A DNA stretch of 19,096 nt, from NCBI GenBank assembly GCA_021770615.1, contig JAETQR010000053.1, forward strand, positions 1 to 19,096. The letters run 5' to 3'. This document shows, in pieces, positions 13,540 through 19,096 of this stretch. Under the pieces are notes generated by a model. The model had not been told where the DNA came from, ran no database searches, and saw only the letters and a list, made by a program, of their open reading frames with translations. Positions within the stretch are counted from its first letter, which is position 1, and every line of letters starts with the position of its first letter. Position numbers and translations under genes: made by a program. This DNA is from Lachnospiraceae bacterium (GTDB taxonomy: Bacteria > Bacillota_A > Clostridia > Lachnospirales > Lachnospiraceae).

Positions 13540-13601
13540 TTGACAACTACTATAAAATAGATTATATTTTCTTTTTGACAAGTAGTATAAATTATACTAC
13601 T
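13540..13601 (+). promoter_or_regulatory. MATE-B promoter and PadR-type palindrome
   Basis: TTGACA (13540-13545), 17-bp spacer, TATATT (13563-13568). Downstream, AGTAGTATAA (13581-13590) and TTATACTACT (13592-13601) form a perfect 21-bp palindrome around one base. A related half-site (ACTACTATAA, 13546-13555) lies in the spacer. A second TTGACA (13575-13580) abuts the palindrome. This is the expected position for PadR binding. Confidence 0.7.
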
Positions 13602-13641
13602 GTAAATGATGTTGATTGTCAAGAGAAAGGAGCATTTAGAA

Positions 13642-15012
13642 ATGAATGAACGTAACAACAAAATGGAACTATTAGGGAGTGCGCCAGTTCCCACAGCTCT
13701 TGTGGCTCTTGGTGTACCGATTATGATTGGTATGCTGATTAATGCCCTTTATAATCTGGTAGATGCGTATTTCGTGGGAGGTCTAGGAGAAAGCCCTATG
13801 GGTGCGATTTCGATTGTGTTTCCGTTAGGGCAGGTAGTAGTAGGACTTGGGTTGATGTTTGGCAATGGTGCGGCATCTTATCTTTCAAGGCTATTAGGTC
13901 GTGGGGACAGAGGTACTGCGAATAAGGTGGCGAGTACGGCAGTATACAGCAGCGTTATGATAGGTGCAGTTATTATTATTTTGGCTGCTGCTTTTATGAA
14001 ACCGATTTTAACCATGCTTGGGGCAACAGATACCATTATGCCGTATGCTTTGTCTTATGCAAGGATATATGTAGTTTCATGTATCTTTAATGTATTTAAT
14101 GTGACAATGAATAATATTGTGGCAAGTGAAGGGGCAGCGAAAACAACCATGTGCGCCTTATTGTTGGGAGCTGTATTAAATATTGGCTTAGATCCGGTTT
14201 TTATTTATGTGTTTGAAATGGGGGTAGCGGGAGCTGCGATTGCCACTGCCATTTCTCAATTTGTTTCCACGCTTGTGTACTTAACTTATGCACTTCGTAA
14301 AAAGAGTGCATTTTCATTCAGTATAAAGGATTTTAAACCTTCCAGGCAGATATATATGGAAGTTTTGAAAATTGGAGTTCCAACACTTACCTTCCAGCTT
14401 CTTACCAGTCTTTCCATAGCGCTCATTAACCGGGCGGCAAATGGATATGGAGATGCTGCCATTGCCGGGATGGGGGCAGTCACAAGGGTTACATCTATGG
14501 GAACTTTAGTGGTATTTGGCTTCCTAAAAGGATTTCAGCCGATTGCAGGATTCAGCTATGGGGCAAAGAAGTTCCAGCGTTTGAGGGAGGCAATTATAAC
14601 CTCTATTTTGTGGTCAACGGTTTTCTGTGTAATAGTGGGTTTGCTAATGGCTCTGTTTTCTGTACAGATAATTTCTAAGTTTGCAAATGGAAACATGGAA
14701 ATGATTGCAGTAGGGCAGAAATCCCTTTTGGCAAATGGATTTTCATTCTTTCTGTTTGGCTTTTATACGGTATATTCTTCTTTGTTCCTTGCACTTGGTA
14801 AAGGGGTAAAAGGCTTTATACTTGGGGCTTGCAGGCAGGGAATTTGTTTTGTCCCAGTGATTTTGCTTCTCCCGAATGTTTGGGGAATCAATGGAATACT
14901 TTATGCACAGCCGATTGCAGATGTGATTTCAGGCATTATCACAATTTTTATGGCATTACAGCTTCATGGGGAACTGGCAGAAGCACAGCTTCATATTGAA
15001 AAACAAGAGTAA
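13642..15012 (+). CDS. MATE-family multidrug efflux transporter (module B)
   Basis: A 456-aa MATE antiporter with about twelve membrane helices, resembling MepA-like pumps. Seen: GVPIMIGMLINALYNLVDAYFVGG in helix 1, GNGAASYLSRLLGRGDRGTANKV after helix 2, and the second-half equivalent KGFQPIAGFSYGAKKFQRLREA. ATG 13642 is chosen because AAGGAG (13627-13632) lies nine bases upstream; the longer reading from 13606 has no such site. It shares family and layout with MATE-A but is clearly divergent in sequence. It is divergent from the PadR gene, which probably controls it, and followed by two hairpins and a winged-helix gene. Substrates unknown. Confidence 0.92.
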   Translation: MNERNNKMELLGSAPVPTALVALGVPIMIGMLINALYNLVDAYFVGGLGESPMGAISIVFPLGQVVVGLGLMFGNGAASYLSRLLGRGDRGTANKVASTAVYSSVMIGAVIIILAAAFMKPILTMLGATDTIMPYALSYARIYVVSCIFNVFNVTMNNIVASEGAAKTTMCALLLGAVLNIGLDPVFIYVFEMGVAGAAIATAISQFVSTLVYLTYALRKKSAFSFSIKDFKPSRQIYMEVLKIGVPTLTFQLLTSLSIALINRAANGYGDAAIAGMGAVTRVTSMGTLVVFGFLKGFQPIAGFSYGAKKFQRLREAIITSILWSTVFCVIVGLLMALFSVQIISKFANGNMEMIAVGQKSLLANGFSFFLFGFYTVYSSLFLALGKGVKGFILGACRQGICFVPVILLLPNVWGINGILYAQPIADVISGIITIFMALQLHGELAEAQLHIEKQE

Positions 15013-15042
15013 GATTTTAGTGAATATATGAAACATAAATGG

Positions 15043-15123
15043 TCTGCTGGATAACGGTAAGAGAGCCTGTTGTCCGGCAGAGCTGCTTTTAGGTGATGCT
15101 GCCAATAAACGGAGGGCGGCATC
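15043..15123 (+). other. Two hairpins between MATE-B and winged-helix gene B
   Basis: The first hairpin pairs 15043-15055 with 15069-15081 (13 bp, two G:T pairs) and is followed by GCTGCTTTT, so it may be a weak terminator. The second pairs 15095-15103 with 15115-15123 (9 bp, one mismatch) and lies just before the ribosome site and TTG start of the next gene, where it could affect translation. Confidence 0.55.
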
Positions 15124-15141
15124 ATATATGGGGGCGATTTT

Positions 15142-15576
15142 TTGAGTGAAATATTTATACTTCATGTTGACGGTGCGGACGGGGATTTATATAAAAAACT
15201 GTTAAAAGTTATAAAAGAAAATGGACACAATATACAGAACGTGTCGCTGGATGGCTGTTTGCCACTCCAATTTAATAATTTGAGGATTTTACCGGACAGG
15301 CATCAGGTATTTCGGGGGAATAGGGAAGTCATTTTGACAGTAAAGGAATTTCAAATACTTATGCTGCTTGCACAGAATAAGGGGCGTGTATTTAGTAAGG
15401 AACAGATATACAATATTGTCTGGCAGGAACTGTACTCTGGAGATTACAATATCGTTATGAGCCATATCCATAATATTAGAGAAAAGATAGAGGTCAATCC
15501 GAGTGAGCCTGTTTATATACAGACAGTATGGGGCGTGGGTTATCGGTTCAATAAAAATATGTGCAATGGTATATAA
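15142..15576 (+). CDS. Receiver-less OmpR/PhoB-type winged-helix protein (module B)
   Basis: A 144-aa paralogue of the protein at 11589. The DNA-binding half (LTVKEFQILMLLAQNKGRVF, QIYNIVWQELYSGDYNIVM, QTVWGVGYRFNKN) is nearly identical to module A. The N-terminal ~45 residues (MSEIFILHVDGADGDLYKKL...) align only loosely, suggesting that the two recognise similar DNA but respond to different inputs or none. The start is TTG 15142, supported by alignment to MGKVMILSF of the paralogue; the upstream GGGGG is a modest ribosome site. There is no receiver domain and no kinase partner nearby. It follows MATE-B and precedes a converging XRE gene, the same order as module A. Function unknown. Confidence 0.85.
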   Translation: MSEIFILHVDGADGDLYKKLLKVIKENGHNIQNVSLDGCLPLQFNNLRILPDRHQVFRGNREVILTVKEFQILMLLAQNKGRVFSKEQIYNIVWQELYSGDYNIVMSHIHNIREKIEVNPSEPVYIQTVWGVGYRFNKNMCNGI

Positions 15577-15621
15577 TACAAATTTTGTATTTTTGTTTTC
15601 TAAATATAAATATTAACAGAT

Positions 15622-15668
15622 AAAAAACAAGGCGGCGGGCATATTCCAAGAGAGCCGTCTTGTTTTTT
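15622..15668. terminator. Bidirectional terminator after winged-helix gene B
   Basis: A 15-bp stem with one mismatch (15622-15636 with 15654-15668) starts with A6 and ends in T6, so it can act on both strands, between the winged-helix gene and the converging XRE gene. Confidence 0.85.
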
Positions 15669-15718
15669 GCAGAAAAATTCAGAAATAATCCAGAGATAAT
15701 CAAAATGTTTCATGTATC

Positions 15719-16066
15719 CTATTCTTTGGGATGTTTGTATGTCCGAAGATAGGCTTCCACAATAGCGAGGATTGTTGTAATCTGTTCCTCTGTACATTGT
15801 GACAGATAAACCAATAGCCGCTGGTAGTCGAGGTTGTCTGCCGGGACGTTTGGATAAAAAAACGGATCGGCGGAAATATGTAAGGCTTGTATGAGCTGCC
15901 TTAGCTTTTCAATGCTTGGCACGTTTCCATGATTTTCGATTTCCTTGATATAGCGGGAGGAAACGCCGGATTTTTCAGACAGTTCTTCATAGGTCAGTTT
16001 CTGGTCAGTTCTAGCTTTCTTCAGACGGAATCCCATTTCCTTGTCAATTTTCTTTTTACTTGCCAT
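15719..16066 (-). CDS. XRE-family helix-turn-helix regulator (module B)
   Basis: A 115-aa regulator with an N-terminal Cro/CI-type helix-turn-helix (GFRLKKARTDQKLTYEELSEKSGVSSRYIKEIENHGNVPS, roughly residues 12-52) and a C-terminal helical part (PADNLDYQRLLVYLSQCTEEQITTILAIVEAYLRTY) that may mediate dimerisation. GGAGGT lies six bases before the ATG. It is longer than, and not close in sequence to, the XRE protein of module A, though it holds the same relative position. The upstream region contains a perfect 20-bp dyad and three TGCAC repeats, candidate operators. Targets unknown. Confidence 0.88.
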   Translation of the reverse strand: MASKKKIDKEMGFRLKKARTDQKLTYEELSEKSGVSSRYIKEIENHGNVPSIEKLRQLIQALHISADPFFYPNVPADNLDYQRLLVYLSQCTEEQITTILAIVEAYLRTYKHPKE

Positions 16067-16093
16067 ATATGCACCTCCATGTATAGTGTATAT

Positions 16094-16154
16094 TGCACAT
16101 TTCTCTTTGAAAATGCACTAATAAATCACTTTATTAGAGGGGTATAATGCACAT
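16094..16154. repeat. TGCAC repeats and a 20-bp palindrome upstream of XRE-B
   Basis: TGCAC occurs at 16094, 16114 and 16148 (two of the three extended to TGCACAT). CTAATAAA (16118-16125) and TTTATTAG (16130-16137) form a perfect 8-bp-arm palindrome, followed by TATAAT at 16143-16148. This looks like an operator/promoter region for the XRE gene and a possible + strand transcript. Confidence 0.5.
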
Positions 16155-16280
16155 ATAAGAATAAAAAGACTTTGGATATTGCATATAAAAAAACGCAGTG
16201 TCCAGAGGTTTTTTGCGTGGCTTTTATCCTTTGGGCAAATAAGCGAAGTTTTCAGTCCAAATTTTATAATTAGTTTTATA

Positions 16281-16342
16281 GGCTCCAAAAGCCTTATAAA
16301 CACAGTGTTTTCTAGTGGTTATAAGGTTTTTGGGGCTTTTTT
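16281..16342 (+). terminator. Strong orphan terminator
   Basis: A 19-bp stem with a few mismatches or wobbles (16281-16299 with 16319-16337) is followed by T6 (16337-16342). No + strand gene lies between the terminator at 15668 and this one, so it may end a short non-coding transcript starting near the TATAAT at 16143. Confidence 0.65.
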
Positions 16343-16360
16343 CGTATAGAAAAGGTTTAT

Positions 16361-16481
16361 GGCTCAAGTATCGCCAAGCACCGTCTGAAACCGTCTAAAA
16401 TCACTTCAAATTGAGTATTACTCAAGTCACAAGTTGAGTAAAATGAGTAGCCGCAATCTTTAGCGAAGTTTACTCAAGTCA
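16361..16481. repeat. Cluster of TTGAGTA/TACTCAA repeats
   Basis: TTGAGTA (16411-16417) and TACTCAA (16419-16425) form a 15-bp palindrome. A further TTGAGTA is at 16434-16440 and TACTCAA at 16471-16477. TACTCAAGTCA is repeated at 16419-16429 and 16471-16481. A tandem CCGTCTRAAA pair lies at 16381-16400, and GCTCAAGTA at 16362. No gene lies here. The cluster resembles a binding-site array, such as iterons or partition sites. Confidence 0.6.
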
Positions 16482-16598
16482 TCAGAGTTCTTGAAATCAT
16501 CCTACTTCATTATTAAATTTTATAGAGGGTTCTTTATAAATGACACAGCGTTAAGTGCAAAGAAGAGTTACTCGCCAGGATAAACAGTAAATTTGGGT

Positions 16599-16666
16599 TG
16601 CCAGTTAGCCGCATTTTGGGTAACTGGCAGCACGAATCCACAAGGGTTTGGGAGTGTAGCTCCCAA
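16599..16666 (+). other. Two perfect hairpins ahead of the DUF6075-like gene
   Basis: TGCCAGTTA (16599-16607) pairs with TAACTGGCA (16621-16629). TTGGGAG (16648-16654) pairs with CTCCCAA (16660-16666) around a 5-nt loop. There is no T-run, so a terminator is unlikely. An RNA leader or a DNA structure recognised by an element protein (oriT-like) are options. Confidence 0.5.
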
Positions 16667-16690
16667 GTATTTCAAAATGGAGGACAGGCT

Positions 16691-17161
16691 ATGGTAGCAA
16701 ATACAGCGAAAGGTGCAGAAAAGAAAAATACTCGCACAATTACTTTCAAAAATAAGAAACATAGAGATTTTTATAAAGAGTATCTGCAGAAATGCAGATA
16801 CCAGGATGAGTATCACAAAGCATTGGTGTACTGTCTTGGGATTGACCGGGATACCAGGGTAAATGTGGACAGGATTTATGACTTTAAGACAGGATGCGTA
16901 AAAACGGAGTGCCTGCGTGAAGGCTGGCAGACCAGCGGCAGCGCAAGGATTGTACGGATGGCGTTTAACCTCTATTGCAATGGAACGCCAAGTGTTTATG
17001 ACACAGAGGATGTGGAGGAACAATTAAAGGAGTTCCGTTGTTATACGGTGGAGGATTTATTCTGCTGCGGCTATGCCAGATATTTTTGGGAAGCTGTGAA
17101 GATCCGTTACCCGGAATATTGTTTTTACGTGGATATGGAGGATTTGTATGTTGAAAATTAG
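16691..17161 (+). CDS. DUF6075-like conserved protein of mobile elements
   Basis: A 156-aa cytoplasmic protein without membrane segment. Its core (KNKKHRDFYKEYLQKCRYQDEYHKALVYCLGIDRDTR, then YDFKTGCVKTECLREGWQTSGS, then AFNLYCNGTPS) matches my recollection of the DUF6075 family found in Clostridia mobile elements; this was not searched. Several conserved Cys and His residues (CRYQDEYH, FCCGY) could bind metal. ATG 16691 is chosen because GGAGG lies seven bases upstream; a longer frame from 16598 runs through two hairpins. It overlaps the next small gene and is followed by parA, suggesting a maintenance operon. Function unknown. Confidence 0.78.
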   Translation: MVANTAKGAEKKNTRTITFKNKKHRDFYKEYLQKCRYQDEYHKALVYCLGIDRDTRVNVDRIYDFKTGCVKTECLREGWQTSGSARIVRMAFNLYCNGTPSVYDTEDVEEQLKEFRCYTVEDLFCCGYARYFWEAVKIRYPEYCFYVDMEDLYVEN

Positions 17162-17315
17162 GATGCAGGGGACAAAGAAGGACCTTCACTGGTTCCGGCG
17201 GCTTTTAGAGCGGCAGGGGGATCTGGATGTGAAATCGGTATCAAAACCGTTTGCAAACAAAGGGACAAATAAATATTTCCGTGTGTATGCGGAAGTGGAA
17301 AGAACAGAAAAATAG
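17148..17315 (+). CDS. 55-aa DUF3970-like protein
   Basis: A small gene with reading frame MLKIRMQGTKKDLHWFRRLL..., ending NKYFRVYAEVERTEK. GGAGG (17137-17141) lies six bases before the ATG, and the gene overlaps the end of the preceding gene by 14 bp, a coupled arrangement. The pattern of a beta strand with xxGTKxD, a helix, SVSKPFANKG and then xxFRVYxEV resembles the DUF3970 family of short proteins in Firmicute mobile elements. Function unknown. parA begins 26 bp downstream. Confidence 0.75.
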   Translation: MLKIRMQGTKKDLHWFRRLLERQGDLDVKSVSKPFANKGTNKYFRVYAEVERTEK

Positions 17316-17341
17316 GTTAAAAAACTAGGAGGAAAGTATAT

Positions 17342-18127
17342 ATGTGCAGAGTGATCGCAGTGGCAAACCAGAAAGGCGGGGTAGGAAAGACAACGACCTG
17401 TGTGAATTTAGGGATTGGGCTTGCAAGGGCAGGCAAAAAAGTATTGTTAGTGGAGGCGGATGCACAGGGAAGCATGGCGGTGAGCTTAGGTGTTGCGGAA
17501 CCGGACGAGCTGGATGTGACATTGGTGAATATCATGGAAAAAGTGATCAATGACGAGGATGCAGAGCCGGGCGAGGGGATTATCCACCATGAGGAAGGGA
17601 TTGATTTTATCCCGGCAAATATCGAACTGGCAGGCTTGGAAACGGCTCTGGTAAATGTGATGAGCAGGGAAACGATCCTGCGCCAATATCTGAACAGCGT
17701 AAAAGGCGAGTATGAATTTGTGATCATTGATTGTATGCCTTCACTCGGAATGATTACAATAAATGCCCTTGTAGCGGCAGACAGCGTACTGATTCCAGTG
17801 GAAGCCGCATATCTCCCGGTCAAAGGGCTTCAGCAGTTGATTAAGACGATCGGGCGGGTTCACAGGAAACTGAACCCGGCGCTTGGAATTATGGGGATTC
17901 TGCTGACAAAGGTAGACCGGAGGACAAACTTTGCAAGGGATATTTCAGCGCAGATCCGGGAGGCGTATGGGAACCGGGTGCATATTTTTGAGAACTGCAT
18001 CCCATTGTCCGTAAAGGCTGCGGAAACCACTGCAGAGGGGAAAAGCATTTATCTCCATGACCCGAAAGGGATTGTGGCAGGCGGTTACCATTCACTGACA
18101 CAGGAGGTGCTTGCGGATGAAGAGTAA
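17342..18127 (+). CDS. parA: ParA/Soj-family partition ATPase
   Basis: A 261-aa Walker-type ParA ATPase that binds nucleoid DNA and positions or segregates element copies together with ParB. The deviant Walker A KGGVGKTT is at residues 11-18 with the signature Lys11. Walker A' reads VEADAQGS (D40), and Walker B FVIIDCMPS (D130). There is no N-terminal DNA-binding extension, so it is the short (Soj/type Ib-like length) form, where ParB usually does the autoregulation. AGGAGG lies nine bases before the ATG. The 3' end overlaps parB by 11 bp, so the two are translationally coupled. In an integrative element this pair implies an extrachromosomal phase with stabilisation. Confidence 0.95.
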   Translation: MCRVIAVANQKGGVGKTTTCVNLGIGLARAGKKVLLVEADAQGSMAVSLGVAEPDELDVTLVNIMEKVINDEDAEPGEGIIHHEEGIDFIPANIELAGLETALVNVMSRETILRQYLNSVKGEYEFVIIDCMPSLGMITINALVAADSVLIPVEAAYLPVKGLQQLIKTIGRVHRKLNPALGIMGILLTKVDRRTNFARDISAQIREAYGNRVHIFENCIPLSVKAAETTAEGKSIYLHDPKGIVAGGYHSLTQEVLADEE

Positions 18128-18998
18128 AAGTGCAGAGAAAGTAAGATTGACATCTTTTGATGACCTATTCGGTGCAGGAGAAGCGCCGGCAGGGGAAACA
18201 GTGACATTTGTTTCCCTTAGCCAGCTACATACCTTCAAAGGCCATCCATTCCGAGTATTGGATGATGAAAAAATGCAGGAAACAGTGGAAAGCGTAAAAC
18301 AGTATGGCGTGTTGATGCCGGGGATTGTGCGCCCATATCCGGAAGGCGGCTATGAGGTCATTGCAGGGCATAGACGGTGGCGGGCATGTGAGCTTGCAGG
18401 GCTTACGGAAATGCCTGTGATCATCCGGGAAATGGATGATGATACAGCGGTGGTTCTGATGGTTGATACGAATATCCAAAGAGAGGATATTCTGCCGAGT
18501 GAGAAGGCAAAGGCGTACCGGATGAAATATGAGGCAATGAAGCATCAGGGCAGCAAGGGGGAGAAATATACGGCGGACGCCATAGGGGAAGCCGCTGGGG
18601 ACAGCGGCAGGACAGTGCAGCGTTATATCCGGCTGTCGGAACTGGCAGAAGAATTACTTGGTTGCGTGGATGAAAATAAAATCCCGATGGTGGCAGGTGA
18701 AAAGCTGTCTTATCTGAAAACAGAAGAGCAGGCATGGGTTGTGGATGCCATCGGCAACAGCGGCATATTTCCATCGAAGGCACAGGCAGAGCAGTTAAAG
18801 GAAAGCAGTGAAGCCGGGGAACTGACGGAAGGGGAGGTATATACAGTACTGGTTAAGAAGCAGAAGGAAAATGTGAATGTAACAATCTCTGCAAAGAAAA
18901 TCCACAACTATTTTCCGAAAGAATATTCTAAAGAACAGATTGAGGATGTGATCTATACGCTTCTGGAGGAATGGAAGCAGAAGGGTAGTGTCAAATAA
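18117..18998 (+). CDS. parB: ParB/Spo0J-family partition protein
   Basis: A 293-aa ParB: N-terminal CTP-binding ParB/Srx-like domain with HPFRV (43-47), GHRRWRA (84-90) and TNIQRED (118-124), followed by a helix-turn-helix region (IGEAAGDSGRTVQRYIRLSELAEELL) and a C-terminal part for dimerisation. It loads at parS-like sites and stimulates ParA. ATG 18117 is preferred because AGGAGG is nine bases upstream; the TTG at 18111 would be only three bases from it. The coding start overlaps the parA stop. The TTGAGTA/TACTCAA array at 16.4 kb is one candidate target, not shown. Confidence 0.94.
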   Translation: MKSKSAEKVRLTSFDDLFGAGEAPAGETVTFVSLSQLHTFKGHPFRVLDDEKMQETVESVKQYGVLMPGIVRPYPEGGYEVIAGHRRWRACELAGLTEMPVIIREMDDDTAVVLMVDTNIQREDILPSEKAKAYRMKYEAMKHQGSKGEKYTADAIGEAAGDSGRTVQRYIRLSELAEELLGCVDENKIPMVAGEKLSYLKTEEQAWVVDAIGNSGIFPSKAQAEQLKESSEAGELTEGEVYTVLVKKQKENVNVTISAKKIHNYFPKEYSKEQIEDVIYTLLEEWKQKGSVK

Positions 18999-19073
18999 TC
19001 TATGAAAAAACCGAGTTAAAAGAAAAGGCTCGAAAGAACCTTGAAAATTGCAGATATTAGTGGTTTTAAGACC

Positions 19074-19090
19074 TTGGGGCGTTGCCCCAA
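19074..19090 (+). other. GC-rich hairpin at the window end
   Basis: TTGGGGC (19074-19080) pairs perfectly with GCCCCAA (19084-19090) around GTT and is followed by ACCCCA. Similar GGGGC...GCCCC...ACCCC sequences are, by recollection, found ahead of mobilisation genes in Firmicute elements, so an oriT neighbourhood may start here. The window ends before this can be judged. Confidence 0.4.
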
Positions 19091-19096
19091 ACCCCA

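Noticed and set aside
16381..16481. CRISPR-like array
   Set aside because: Repeats are 7-11 bp, in both orientations and unevenly spaced; no cas genes.
16598..16690. N-terminal extension of the DUF6075-like gene
   Set aside because: The extension passes through two perfect hairpins and the true ribosome site (GGAGG at 16679); ATG 16691 fits far better.

Overview
The window looks like part of an integrative/conjugative or otherwise mobilisable element from a low-to-medium GC Firmicute, most likely a gut Clostridia/Lachnospiraceae-type host. This is judged from purine-rich Shine-Dalgarno sites, TTG starts, Clostridia-style ParA/ParB and DUF6075/DUF3970-like genes, and dense regulator/efflux cargo. 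No rRNA, tRNA, CRISPR, transposase or integrase was seen, and no relaxase is complete inside the window. Naming the host more precisely would be guesswork.

Layout. (1) 1-377: structured non-coding leader with three strong hairpins. (2) 378-2516: radical SAM protein, a Cys-containing HxlR regulator, and a divergent small nitroreductase. (3) 2580-5641: Zn/Cd/Pb-type metal island with two divergent ArsR/SmtB sensors carrying different metal-site signatures, a P1B-2 ATPase without its own HMA domain, and a separate 72-aa HMA protein upstream of it, with an intrinsic terminator between those two genes. (4) 5859-8828: copper operon with a CsoR-type operator, CopA whose C-terminus is a fused CopZ-like chaperone, and CsoR. 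(5) 8842-12860: efflux module A (MATE pump, AraC regulator, receiver-less OmpR-type winged-helix protein, inverted XRE gene, small helical protein). (6) 12893-16066: efflux module B (inverted PadR regulator, MATE pump, paralogous winged-helix protein, inverted XRE gene). (7) 16067-16690: repeat- and hairpin-rich non-coding DNA. (8) 16691-19096: DUF6075-like gene, a 55-aa DUF3970-like gene, parA and parB, then a GC-rich hairpin of the type seen near mobilisation regions.

How it works together. The left 16 kb reads as cargo: each export or detoxification gene sits beside a one-component regulator (HxlR-nitroreductase, ArsR-P1B-2 ATPase, CsoR-CopA, AraC-MATE, PadR-MATE). The right 2.4 kb is element maintenance (partition).

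The most interesting observation is at the end of copA. An A7 tract in frame register A_AAA_AAA is followed by a TGA one frame away, a strong internal Shine-Dalgarno and an ATG. The 860-aa fusion could therefore be resolved into CopA plus a free CopZ by a one-base slip or by internal initiation. Other observations are a palindromic TTWGGCAT motif at three promoters, AraC half-site pairs with 21-bp spacing in front of both MATE-A and araC, two homologous MATE/winged-helix/XRE modules, and an orphan + strand terminator that suggests an unannotated transcript near 16.15-16.34 kb.
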